Assembly: GCA_031763025.1 (NCBI GenBank)
Contig: JASSKH010000002.1
Coordinates: 21,715,168-21,779,167 of the forward strand
From: Macrocystis pyrifera
Taxonomy: Eukaryota; Sar; Phaeophyceae; Laminariales; Laminariaceae
Length of the DNA stretch: 64,000 bases
Direction of reading: 5' to 3'
The translations under genes and the position numbers were made by a program. Below the pieces are notes generated by a model. That model had not been told where the DNA came from, made no database searches, and worked only from the letters and a program-made list of their open reading frames with translations. Positions 44,746 through 55,180 of this stretch are shown here, in pieces. Position 1 is the stretch's first letter. Each line of letters begins with the position of its first letter.

Positions 44746-47090
44746 CCAGTAAAGTAGGATGTGGCGCCGGAAGTGTTGAAGGTCCAGCTCGCGTTCCCAA
44801 GAGGGGCTGAGAAGTCCAGTCCCGTGAGTCTCGTACAGAACGGCGATGACCCCGCCGCGGCCGCGTACGAGTTGATGGCCAGTGATCTGCTCGACCTCGA
44901 GGCGTTCCGGTGGAGGAGTGACGTCGTCGACGGTGACGTGGTAATGGGGGGACTTGGCGGCAGAAGCTGTGAGCACGTATGTAGTAAGGTCTGCGGGCAG
45001 ATGTTTGGGGATGTCGCTGGTGTTGTCGGGGTTCCGGCAAGGTTTGCATCGTTGGACGGAGACGCGTGGCTTGGAGTCCCGTCCCGGAAGGTCCGATGGA
45101 AGCTCGAGGAAAAGTAGCTTGTCGTGAAGGGGGCGATTGTCGGGGGTGTTTGAGGCGGGCGTCGGCCCTACGGCGAGGACCTTGAAGGGGCCATTCCAGT
45201 TCAGGGAAAGCTTCGTCTTGAGGACGGTTGCGTCGGTGCCCTTTTTGACGACTTGGCGGATGGTTGAGGCGGAGTTGTAGACCCAAACCCAGCCGCCTAC
45301 GGTGAAAGGGGGGGATGCTAGGAAGGCGGCCATGATGGGCGCATTGCGGCGCTGAAGACGCGAGACGGTGAGTCGGTGTAGTTCGAGGACGAGGGAATAG
45401 GCGCGTCGTTGTCGGTCGGTGGCGAGGTTGATGTAAACCAGGTGATCGCGGTCCAAGCTTTGGTGACCGCCGATGTTGTCGGGTTCGAAGACCGAGAGCG
45501 GGAGGCGAGGAAGGTGGCCCATGTGGATTTCGTTAGGTGCAAGCCCTGTGGCGGCGTTCACGGAATTGTTGTAGGCCGACGACACGTGTGGGCGCAGCAC
45601 GTCCCCGTCGGTCTGCTGTTCGTTGCCAATCATAGAGAGCATTTGGGCCAGTACGTGGTTGACGCGCTCGACGCCACCGTTGGTACAGGGGTGGTAGGAG
45701 CTGATGTTGACCTTGTGGATGCCAAGGCGTTCGTAGACGATGTTCGCAAGCTTGTAGGTGAAGTGTAGTCCGTTGTCGGAGAGAAGTGTAACCGGGCACC
45801 CCCAGAGAGGGATGTACTCGTTCAGGAAGATGTCGGCAGTGCCGGCGGCCGTGAACTGCGCCGCTGAAACGCCATACATATCGGCGCGGCGACTGAAGCG
45901 GTCTGTGAAGAGGAGGATGTGGACGTTCCCGCGCGGCGTGAGCGGCAGGGGCCCGAAGTAGTCGACGCTGACGGTGATGCCAGGCCCGTTGGGCAAAGGA
46001 AGAGAACTGATGGGCCAACGAATGGTGTGCCGGGAGGTCTTCCGCGCCTGGCCTTGAAGGCAACCGCGGATCCACCAGCGGACGGAAGCGTCCATGCCAA
46101 TCCACCAAAAGAAACGTGCCAACATGCGGACCGTTCGGGTGACTAACAGGTGTAGAGAGGTGGTGGCGTGGCATGTGTTCAGCACCCACGGGCGCATTAA
46201 CATTGGCACGTAGACGCGTGGGGTAGAGGGGGCGGGTGGTGGTAGGCTGTTCCCGGATGAGGTTGTGGGTGGTCGTTGGACCAGGAGGGTGGTTTCGTCG
46301 TCGGTACGGTGTAGCTTGCTTTTGGAGGCAAGAGTGAGGACGTCCGAAAGTTGTAGGCGCCGGGCCGGGGGGATGAAGTCCAGGAGGTCGTGCGGCGTGG
46401 GGGTGGGGGAGTCCAACGACAGGAAGCGGATGGTGGCGCAGGACAGGGGCTCCGCGCGTTGTTCTCGCGCCCAGTCTTTGTAGGTGTAGTGCTCGACGCA
46501 GGCGAGGAGGTAGGGGTCGTCATCGGGTTCGACGACGGGCCCCGGAAGGGGCACTGACGGTGGTGTTTGTGCCGGCGGAGAGGGCGTTGTTGAAGGGGTC
46601 GGTTTTTGCGTAGTGGGCGCCGATGGCTTGGGTGGCGGTCGGCGTCCAAACCGGTAGTCGGCTGTGGGCCGAGGAGTTCCCGCGGCAGCGGCGACGCGAT
46701 GGCGGGTCCGAGAAGATATCAGACCTGGAAGGGCTGGTGTCGTGGCGCCAATGGTGGGCGGCGGAGAGACGACGGACGGCATGGAAGCCGAGCCTGGAGG
46801 AGCTCCGGTGTTCACGGCGGCATTCTCGGTGCCGGCAAGCTGTCCGGTGGTGGAGTCGCGGGTCGCAATAGGCCCGATGAAGGTGTGGGTTGCGGGGGAA
46901 AGGGTGGGGTGCTCCATACGTGGTCCGAGTAGGCGAAAGTCGCGGAAGTCGTCGTCGGTGAAGGGGAGCGGCTGGACGGTTGGGATGGGTCTGGAAGGGG
47001 GGGACACGAGCCCACCCAAGCCGATACCCGGGGTGGAAGGGTCGTTCGGCGCGAAGCCGCAGGGGGGATGAGGTAGATGCCGACGGTGTC
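44746..47090 (-). pseudogene. Ty3/Gypsy integrase with chromodomain-like module
   Basis: A 980-residue open frame (47271 to 44329) contains the integrase. Zinc-binding H368 and H374 and C404 are present, but the second Cys position reads Gly. VSVDYFGP carries D437, LLSDNGLHF D499 and NGGVERVNH E535, giving an intact D,D35E triad. NWNGPFKVL is the GPY/F-type motif. RLEVEQITGH, then PSWEREL and HILLYW (residues about 783-842), resemble a chromodomain as in chromoviruses. The first 250 residues are Pro/Thr-rich linker, and the first 60 overlap out-of-frame RNase H remnants. The enzyme would integrate element cDNA; whether this copy is functional is doubtful because of the Cys change and upstream lesions. 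Confidence 0.75.
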
Positions 47091-47099
47091 GGGGCCAGT

Positions 47100-47345
47100 G
47101 CGGTGGTGGCGTCCGGTGCGTCGGTGGCTGGTTGGGGAAGCCGGGAGAGGAAGTCGGCGTTGCCGTTGGCCGTGCCCTTCCGGTACTCCAGCGTGTAGGT
47201 GTACGCTGAAAGGGGCTCGAGCCGTTGGGCTGTCCGAGGATACGGTGATCTTGAACGGCATGAGCGGGCACGAGCCGAAGTCAGTCTTGGTGGTGGAGAA
47301 GACGTCCTGGAATTCGCAGAGGACGTCTCCCAGGTTGTTGATCAC
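47100..47345 (-). pseudogene. RT start fused to RNase H end (internal deletion)
   Basis: The first part, INNLGDVLCEFQDVFSTTKT followed by DFGSCPLMPFKI, is the beginning of a Ty3/Gypsy RT. At about 47206-47214 it passes directly into the end of RNase H, EYRKGTANGNADFLSRLP, in a different frame. The whole RT palm, including the expected YxDD, and most of RNase H are missing, a loss of more than a kilobase. The junction is out of frame. Confidence 0.75.
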
Positions 47346-47354
47346 CGACGGGGT

Positions 47355-48458
47355 TCATCTAGAACCGTGCAGGTCGAAGTTAACGTCGCGTAAGTGTAAC
47401 GGCAGACGTTCCCAGAGGTCGAGGAAGCTTTCCCGTTGGTCGGCGTTGAGGCGTGCAAGGCGTTGTGGGCACGGGGCTTTTGGTGCGGTAGGAGGGTCAT
47501 CTGTCGATGGGCTCTGGTCGGCCACGGGGATGTTGTCGTGGAGGGCATGTACATCAGGAATCGGAGGGGGATGGGGAGGGGCCAAGGAAGGGTGTCCAAG
47601 GGTGGAAAGTGGTACCTGTACCAGTGGGGAGTAGGAGGTTCCGAGGAGGTCGCCCGGCTCGAGATCGGTAGATCCAGATAGTGGGACCGTGGGGCATCCG
47701 TCGGAGACGAAAATGGCCGTGTCGGAAAGTGGGTTCTCGCGGGGGAGCATGTTCACCATGTAGTTCCCGGTAAATGCTGGAGCGCCTGACTGACGCGCCA
47801 GGTTGACCTTAACGAGCTTGGGGGTGGAGGAAAGCGAAATAGCTTTGTTGCCGGCGTCGTCAATGGAATGGTCGTCGGGAATGAATGCTGTGGCTCCGTT
47901 GGGGTCATGGTGGTTCAAGGAGAGCTCACCGCGGGTTCGCCGGGGAGGTTGATGGGGAGGGGTGGGCTGTTGCTGGAGCGTGGTATACGAGCGTTGCTCG
48001 AAGCGCATCCAGCTGTCTCGTCCCAGAAGGATGGGGTGCTGCATGGTTCCTGCAGGAAGTACGCAGGCCCATACTGCCAGGGCAGCAGTGGGGGACTGGA
48101 GGCGCATAAACTGGATGCTTAAGCGGATGGAGACGGAGGTGGAGAGGGGGGCTGAAGTGCCGAAACCTCCCCATGAACGGGGGGAACTGTGCCGTTCGCA
48201 CGCATCGGTGGCTGCCTGGGAAGCCTTCAGTTGTTCCACCGCGGTTGCGGTGATAAACGACTGGGGCGAGCCGGTATCGAGCAGTGCCACGAGTTCGCGG
48301 CGCGTAGTGGCGGTGGGGCCGCTGTGCACGAGTACTTTCGTCGTGAACGACGCGTCGTCGACGGTAATGATGCCGCTTGTAAGGCATGGTCCGTGTTCCG
48401 GTATCGGCGGGCGGCGGGTAGGGAGGTGGCTGTGAGTTGCGGTGTTGATGGTGGACAC
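47355..48458 (-). CDS. Retropepsin-like aspartic protease region of the Gypsy element
   Basis: The 367-residue frame has LVALLDTGSPQSFIT at about residues 57-70 (Asp61), the active-site loop of retroviral-type proteases. A partly hydrophobic strand before it fits the fold. The C-terminal 60 residues, with NADQRESFLDLWERLP, are the usual spacer before RT. The enzyme would dimerise and process the element's polyprotein. The start shown is the first Met; the frame is open further upstream toward the NADAR region, so protease was probably translated as part of a Gag-NADAR-protease polyprotein that is now frameshifted. The stop near 47355 separates it from the RT remnant. Confidence 0.65.
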   Translation of the reverse strand: MSTINTATHSHLPTRRPPIPEHGPCLTSGIITVDDASFTTKVLVHSGPTATTRRELVALLDTGSPQSFITATAVEQLKASQAATDACERHSSPRSWGGFGTSAPLSTSVSIRLSIQFMRLQSPTAALAVWACVLPAGTMQHPILLGRDSWMRFEQRSYTTLQQQPTPPHQPPRRTRGELSLNHHDPNGATAFIPDDHSIDDAGNKAISLSSTPKLVKVNLARQSGAPAFTGNYMVNMLPRENPLSDTAIFVSDGCPTVPLSGSTDLEPGDLLGTSYSPLVQVPLSTLGHPSLAPPHPPPIPDVHALHDNIPVADQSPSTDDPPTAPKAPCPQRLARLNADQRESFLDLWERLPLHLRDVNFDLHGSR

Positions 48459-48669
48459 TGGGGCAAAGTGGCTGCTGGGGTAGGCGTCGGGGGTAGACGG
48501 CGGTAGGAGTGGCCCAAGTGGAGAGGTAGGCGGTTGCCATGGAGGGGTCGGGCTTGTTTCGTGGATGCCGTCGGCTGTGGGGGAGACCCGGGTGGAGTCG
48601 GTGGGGGGCGGGTGTTGGCTCCGGGTCGTGAAGATGGGGAGGAAATGGAGGCTGGGCGGAGCAATTGGC

Positions 48670-49413
48670 GCCGAGGCTTTCTCGAACGTCCATCAGTATC
48701 CTGCCCAGCAGATTCCGACCGCGCCAACGCGTCGGGTACAGGCGTCCGGATGGTCGGCCTTGAAGCCTATGCCCCAGATGAGGTCGTGTGGGGCTGGCCT
48801 CGGCGATGTGCTTGTCGCCGGTTGCTATTAGCTCCTCCCGTAGCTCCGGGTGTTGGCGGAACTTGGAGAAGTTAATGTAGAGGACGATGGTGTAGCGGTG
48901 TCGCTCCCAGACCATTTCGTCGAAGTCGGAAACGGTTCGCCCAAGTGCGTTTTGGCGGGCCGGGTCGCGGGTCGCATTGATGCGGCGCTCAGTTGTGATG
49001 TCCCCGAAGAGCGCGGCCTTCTGCGCCATCATCATCTGCTCAGCGCAGTTGTATGTGACGCCATCGTGTTCGATGTCGCACAGGTACCACTGCGAAAAGA
49101 CCGAAGAGGAGTCCCAGAAGAAGTGGAAAGATGAGGCGGCCTCTGCGGTGACGTGTGCAGTTGATGGCGTCTTTTGTGTTGGGGGTGGGGGGCGACGATA
49201 ATCTTTCCTATCGCCGCCTGGTGTCGACGGAGGTAGAGTCAGCAACGATCGAGCGGTGCTGGCCGGAACCCGCGTGTTCGCGGGGGAATTGCTCGGCAAA
49301 GCCGAGGTACCGGGGCGGTCCTCGCCGGGGCTTATAAGCCAGGCGGGACGACCCTCAAGCGCCCTATCGTCCAGCTTTTGGAGAACAGGGACATACTCGC
49401 TAGGGGATGCCAC
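48670..49413 (-). pseudogene. NADAR domain (YbiA/DUF1768-like) within the Gypsy polyprotein
   Basis: In the frame starting at 49413 residues about 95-248 match NADAR. FHFFWDSSSVFSQWYLCDI is the F-W...FS.(F/W)(Y/F) opening, and VTYNCAEQMMMAQKAALFGD is the signature with the conserved Glu. Then follow ALGRTVSDFD, KFRQHPEL, and HIAEASP, and at the end WRGRNLLGRILMDVRESL. Between EASP and the final Trp segment (about 48730-48790) the expected LIWGIG phrase is in a neighbouring frame, so a compensated frameshift of some 50 bp is present. Known family members are N-glycosidases acting on riboflavin intermediates (YbiA) or removing ADP-ribose from guanine in DNA. It lies between the gag-like region and protease on the same strand and inside the same LTRs, so it is element cargo, not a host gene. 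Confidence 0.8.
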
Positions 49414-49471
49414 ACCTGGGGTCCGTGTCCACGCTTTGCGCGAAGCAGGCGAGGAGGACGGGTCAGGGGGC

Positions 49472-50483
49472 TCAGGGCAGACCCTGGTCGACGTTGGTCG
49501 CGAGTCTTCCGTATTTAAAACGGGACTGTCCCTCGAGGCTCAGGGACAGCGGTGGTGTCAACACCGTGGCAGCTGGAGGAAGCCCGTCGTTCGCGGGTTC
49601 AACGCTGTCACAAGAAATGTGCGCATGCTGGAACAAGCGCGTATGGAGCGGCCAATTTGTGGCAGGCTCAGGGAGCGATGGCCCGGTAGACGAAACAGTA
49701 GTTTCGTGTGAACCGGAACCGCTGGTAGCCGTAATCGTCGAGACGTTTCCCAGGGTAGCAATGTCTGGGGTCTCGGCAATAGTCGGCAAGCAGCGTTGCT
49801 CACCGCCAGAAGACGTCGAGTGGAGCATCCCGGTGGGGCTCGGCGTCTTGGCCTCCTCCCGCCCACACCTCAAGGCAATCACTTGGGCAAGATGATCAGT
49901 GCTTGAAGAAGTGGCTGTGAAATGGGCTGGGGTAGGGGGGGGGCATTGGAGGGCAGGGGTCGGGGAGGCGTGATGCACGTGTTTTACTCGTGCGTCCTGG
50001 GAGCCTCGGGTGCTCGCAGTAGATGCTGTTGGTGGAGATGCGGCAGTTGCTCCACCATCGGCTTGTCAGTTGGTGCGGAAGGTTCCCGGCTGCCGTTGGT
50101 TTGGGTGGGTACCCGAGTTGGTGCTGCCCATCCGCATGTTCGCGGGCGCGGCAGGTGCGGAAGTATTGGTCGCAGAGGTATGCACCGTCAACGCGGAAGA
50201 CGAGGGGGCAGGCTCGATGCGTTGTTGTTGGAACTGTTGCCCTGGCGACTGTCGGTTGCCGTTGTCGTATGACCGGCCGTTGGTGTGGCGCCAGTTGTCG
50301 GAGCGCCCGTTGTTGCCGCGGTAGTTGCGGGAGTGGTTCTGGTTGGAGCGGTTGCTGTTGTAGTTTCCGCTGCGGTTGTTGTTGTTGTTGCCTCGACGGT
50401 TGTTGTTGTCGTAGCGGTTGGAGTTTCGCTTCAGGTTGTGCTCGTAGTGTCCACGGCGATATAAGAGCATCCTCTGCTGCCAT
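49472..50483 (-). pseudogene. Asn/Arg-rich basic region and linker of the Gag-like part
   Basis: The frame at 50470-50066 is rich in Asn, Arg, Gly and Ser (RRGNNNNNRSGNYNSNRSNQ), then Gln-rich and Ala/Thr/Pro-rich. There is no CCHC knuckle, so this basic low-complexity tract may replace it in RNA binding. The frame 49978-49472 carries on as Ser/Thr/Pro-rich linker toward NADAR. Frames change between the pieces. Confidence 0.45.
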
Positions 50484-50565
50484 TAGCGGTAGGCGTGTAG
50501 GCGTGTCCGACTACCGGGCTGAGGATGCCGAACGTGTTGCGAAGCGCAGGGGGCAGGTCTTCATA

Positions 50566-51713
50566 CTATGTCCGTGCCATTGCGGTTGGGGCAGTGGTCA
50601 CCGTGAGCTCGTAGGGCTTGGGCGTGGGATACCACGACGTTCCGCCTCCGTCGTGGGCTCCGTGTTGGCTCTCGTCATCAGGCTGTTCGCTCGTGAGGAG
50701 CGGGGCGCTGTCGTCGTAGGGGGCGCTGTCGAGGTGGGTAGGGGCGGTGTCGCCGGCGATGGCGTGCCCGTCGTGGGGCGGGTGGTTGGGGGTGTCGGGG
50801 GAGAGGGTCGAGACGGTTGGGTTCCACACGTAGCCGCGGCCGGCGTTCGAGTGAAAATACCGTGGCTCGAGTAAACGGGTATGGGCGGCTCCGATGAACT
50901 CGGAAGAAACACCCTCGGAGGCGGCGCGGGCCAGAACGAAGGTGATCGACGGGTTACAGTCGGGTGTGAAGAGCCGCCATATACGGTGTGCCTCTAGCGA
51001 GACATCCGAGGCCGTCGCGTCGCGTGTACTCTGCATCCAGCGGAGCTTAGCGTCGAGGAAGACCCAGTCATTGGGCTCAAAGCCGAACGTCTGCGGGTGC
51101 CGGTGCCCAGTGGGTATGGGGGCTGGCAAGGGTTGGGCCGGTAGTGGTGCCTGGGACATTGTGGTCCCAGTTTTGTTTTTGGGAGGCTGGGAGGTGGTGG
51201 TCCTAGACATCGCGGCGGACGTATAGGGTGCCCATGGTGAGGAGCGAACGGCTGCGATTGGGCCGTGGTGGCCGCGGTCGCAGCTGTAGTCCCACAGGTG
51301 GAGTCGAAAGGGTTCGAGGAAGGGGTGGGGGACAGCGGTAACACGAGTAGGAGGTCAGCACCCTCTTTCGCACGAAGGAGGAGCTGCTCGTGGTGGGCTT
51401 TGAGGACCGCACGGCGCTCACGGAGGGCCGTGGGATCGCCTTGGTAACGCCCCGGATTGAGAGCCAGGGTGGAGGTTTCCTGTGCTGAGACCTCCGGGTT
51501 GATGGTAGGCCCGGCACTGGTCGTGCCTGCTCCCATTGGAGAAGATCCCGGTGTGGTGGGGTGTAGCGTGAAGTCGCTCAGAATCGTTTCGAAGCCAGGG
51601 GTGTCGTCGTTGGTAGCGCGAAAGGCCTTTGCGGCATACCTCGCCTCGCGGGGGTTGGTGGCGTCGGGGGAGTGGGCGCCGGGAATGTTGGTGGAGGAAG
51701 CTTTCTCGGCCAT
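50566..51713 (-). pseudogene. Gag-like region of the Gypsy element
   Basis: The first frame starts with MAEKASSTNIPGAHSP at 51713 and runs about 150 codons with a central ALRERRAVLKAHHEQLLLRA helix. The second (51210-50566) has WVFLDAKLRWMQST, HRIWRLFTPDCNPSITFVLA and FIGAAHTRLLEPRYFHS. Position next to the 5' leader and upstream of protease suggests capsid/Gag, but I see no recognisable capsid motif and no zinc knuckle. A frameshift separates the two frames. Confidence 0.45.
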
Positions 51714-54686
51714 GTTTAGGCGGGTGGAGCGCTTGTACTGGGGCGGGAAAAGGTTTGGTGGAAGATGGAGAGGGTGGGTGGATCCAGGCTTGGATCAGGG
51801 TAGGCGGCTACAATACCAACAAACCGATCTAGGAGAGAGAAAGGAGTGACGGTAAAGACGTACGATAGGGGGTGTTGAGGTTGTGCGTGCCACGATTTTA
51901 GTGCCCGTCGAAGGATATTTTTATAGTTGAGGGCATCTAACTAGCGTCAGGTGCCTCGCGTTTGATTGACGGTAGTCGCGCCGGGGTCACTCAAGTGATA
52001 TCAGTTGAACAGAATTGAACAGAACTCCGTCTGAAATGCCCAATGTTCGTAATGATAACAGGGCGTGACGCTTACTGAGCGTGGGCAGTGCAAGACCTTT
52101 CGTTGGGATACAAATAAGAGTACCCGTAAAGAAAATGTGTACGTCGAGTCGGGAAAAAAAATGCAGCATGCCGGCACTATTTAGTAGCTGCACAGAATAT
52201 CGGGCGATTCCCTAAACGGTGGGCAGCTTGTCGTTCCGTGGCAAAACAGACAGCAACCGGTGCATTTCGGGGCGTCGCGAGGTCCGATACGATGTGAGGT
52301 ACGTAGCGTATCGTAGAGGTAGCACAAGTGGGAAACAAAAAATAAAAAATAGACCCCGGTACGTAAAAATGTGGAAAAGGGTATCATTCGGCTCCTGTGG
52401 GGTACGCTAATCCGTCGCGAAAAATTGTATATTATTTTGTTTAATCTGGCCAGCATTTAGTTCATCTCTTTGGAACTGGTCACTGCCCGGGCCACAGTTA
52501 TTATGTTCCATATATGAGCAGCATGCAGCTGCTGTTTTTGTGAGAAGCTGGACAAACAAGGGGTAAACAGATGATATGTTACTCGTTTGTGTAGCCTTTG
52601 TAGTACTGCAGTTCTAGGCAGCCTGTACCCTGCATATTTGTAAAAGCGGGTGGGGATGGGATGCGCTGGAAAATAACACTTGTAACAGACTTGAACAGTG
52701 TCTACCGTGCTTTGGCTAAAAAGTGGGGAAGAAAAAAAAATAGAGAAAACAAAAACAAAAGTCGAAAGCGAAACGGGAAAGGGAGGGAAAACAAACAAGA
52801 TATTCGGACCAGATCAGGTATCGTACATTCTGTTAATGTAGTACAGCTGGGGGGAGGGGGTAGACGTAAACAGCAGTAGTCAGACAAGGTTGGGCGCCAT
52901 AAAGCCTCGTTGTATCGTTAACGCTGAAGATCGTGCACGTAGGCAGCTTACACCTTATTTCTGGCGTAAAACTGAGAAATTTAGATGCACACAGGCAGCC
53001 GTGGGACAAGGTTCAGCATCATAAAGCTGTGTTATGTCGTTAACGCTGGGAAACGTGCACGTAAAGAGCAGCAGTAAAATAAAATAAAACAAAAAAATGG
53101 AAATAATGGCCGTTGTTTGTATCCTATAGGCTGTGGGCGTGGGGCAAAAAAGGTAGCAGAAATCTGGTGAATTTCGGCAACATGCGCCCTGTTTTTATAG
53201 TAAAGGCGCTGCAGGAGGTGCATCATGCCGCTTGTTCTGTACCTCGTAGGGTAGAAGCAGCGTAAGGATGGGCCAATCTGAAGAGGGGTGCACACATGTA
53301 CGCTGGTCCCAAAAGAGCTACTACGTGCATTCATATAAGATTCGTCTGCGAGTATATGCGTTCCTATACGATGGATGTGCGACTCCATCACATCGAGACG
53401 GGGAGACCGACCCAATTGTGCATCGTTTGGCTAGCTAAATATATGGCAGGGAACGAGGGGGGGTTCACGGGAATTTTCGCTACTACATATGTAATATTAT
53501 TACTACGTACCATGGTACCACAATTCACTATTTGTACCTCGCTCGTATACCAGTCTCTGTAGGCCAGTATATGGTTTGAAATCCGGTAACCAAAGGGCAT
53601 GAAAAATAATAATAAAAAAATATATATATATGATTCTTCTCGCTATCAGGGGGTCGCAAGTGAGGTCAGTCAATACGTATACCATTGCTCGTATCAGGTA
53701 AAAATAAATAAATAAATAATAATGGCCTCTCAAGAACTCGCAGGCGAATATTCCATGCGATGGATACAAGCGGATACAATTCGCAATTATGGTCGAGCCG
53801 TTTGTACGCTGCATACAGATGCGTATACTAACGATGGCGTAGTAGGTCACACCACCGGCATACATATCACGTACCAAAGAATAAGGTGTCGGTACGTACT
53901 GCTGCGTGGTTGTCCTATCAGTACGATAGCAGCTTCTTTGTGGTCGTGGTAAGGGTCAAATCCCATACAACACGGGTATAAACCGGAAGATGCAGACAAA
54001 ATGTCTGCGGGCAAGAATGTGCCAGTAGTTCCACCTACAGTAGTACTTACTACGTGCATTCCCTGTGAAAGGGCGGGCATATCGAGGCGGAGGGGTACAA
54101 AGGAAAACTCTGCTTGGTTTGTGCGATGAGCACGAGGTCATTTGGGGGGTCTCCAGGTGCATTCAACCACGTCGAATCGTATCGTGGAGGTCATCGACCT
54201 CGTCATTCCACGGCGGAGACGGGGTATAAGGAGCGGGAAAACAAACCTCGATCATCATACTGCTAATAGCACCAGTACATATATATCAAGTACTTACTAA
54301 GAAAGAACAACAGAGCTTGTTGTACGTACTTGCACGTGCGATTTGACGGTGCCTACTAAGAGGGGAGAAGCGTCAACTCACCTATACTGGGAGGGGAGAA
54401 GCGTCTACTTATTCCACTAGGCAGCTTGTCACGCTATACACTATAAACGCACTCAGTAACGCAGGTTTGTAAAATAAAAAGAAGAAAAAACGAAAGAAAA
54501 GAGAGAGCAAGAAGAACGAAAGAAACGAGAAACAGGGAACATAAACAAAAATAAATAAATAAAAAGTTGACGTCAAAACCAGATGCCTCCCGGATAGGGA
54601 TGGCTCACATGATCGTGAGAAGATCTAGAAGAAGCGCTGCAGTCCCAAGCTTAGCCAGAACATTCGTTGGATGCGACGACGTCAGA
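51714..54686 (-). other. Long 5' leader of the Gypsy element
   Basis: About 3 kb without a credible gene. It holds a diverged tandem pair at 52883-52950 and 53008-53070 (TCGTTAACGCTG shared), a short tandem pair GGGGAGAAGCGTC at about 54362 and 54397, and a purine-rich stretch at 54478-54560. Next to the 5' LTR the minus strand reads TCTGACGTCGTCG; no TGG-starting tRNA primer site is evident. Confidence 0.5.
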
Positions 54687-55176
54687 TGTGATGCGGGGAC
54701 CGCTCTAAGGGTAGTGGTAAGGGACGCAGGTTGTTCTGGCAGCTGGAAAGCAGTGCTTCGCTTCTTCTGATTTAGATCTTCTTATGGATGGCGAGAGCTG
54801 AAGAGGTGCTCTGGTAGAGAAGTGAGAGGTGGGGGGGCGGGACTCGACGCCCAGATATACTCGTCCCACCCCACGCCACAAGTTCTCCTAAATTCCTCTT
54901 ATCTGATGTACGCCTACAGAACTTCCCTGTGGCTACCGATCGTTCTTCTGCTAATATAAGAATATCTCACTTCGTGGTCCTATCTGCGCTAAGGAACATT
55001 ACTCTCGTCTAAGGGGTTTTCTGCCCTAGGGAACATTCCTAAGAGAACGTTACTCTCAACTAACGGAATATCCGCCGGGTTAATCCATTCTTTGGATTAT
55101 TCTCGTATTCGTGAGACTACAAGACTGCAACGTATTATCTATATCTATAGCCCATGAGTGCTTTACTCATATCACA
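54687..55176 (-). repeat. 5' LTR of the NADAR Gypsy element
   Basis: Same length and ends as 42214-42703, with about eight single-base differences by eye. TTCT follows at 55177-55180. Confidence 0.85.
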
Positions 55177-55180
55177 TTCT

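Larger units (their letters stand above)
42214..55176 (-). mobile_element. Ty3/Gypsy-like LTR retrotransposon carrying a NADAR domain (internally deleted)
   Basis: Two 490-bp direct repeats bound a 12,963-bp element flanked by TTCT on both sides (42210-42213, 55177-55180). Coding order on the minus strand is gag-like, Asn/Arg-rich, NADAR, protease, RT start, RNase H end, integrase, chromodomain-like, Tudor-like. Protease before RT and integrase after RNase H is the Ty3/Gypsy order. Most of RT and RNase H is deleted and there are several frameshifts, so the copy cannot transpose by itself. LTR divergence is only about eight differences in 490, mostly transitions, so insertion was fairly recent despite the frameshifts. 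It probably moved as an already defective copy, or the frameshifts are young. Confidence 0.85.

Noticed and set aside
44761-45117. Plus-strand frame opposite the integrase/chromodomain-like region
   Set aside because: Antisense to a frame with clear integrase and chromodomain-like features.
47355-49413. NADAR as an independent host gene nested in the element
   Set aside because: Same strand and frame neighbourhood as the gag-like region and protease, no own start context or terminator, and fully inside the LTR pair.
50023-50874. 283-codon plus frame opposite the Asn/Arg-rich region
   Set aside because: Antisense shadow of the minus-strand polyprotein; Cys/Arg-rich reading of AAC/CGN codons.
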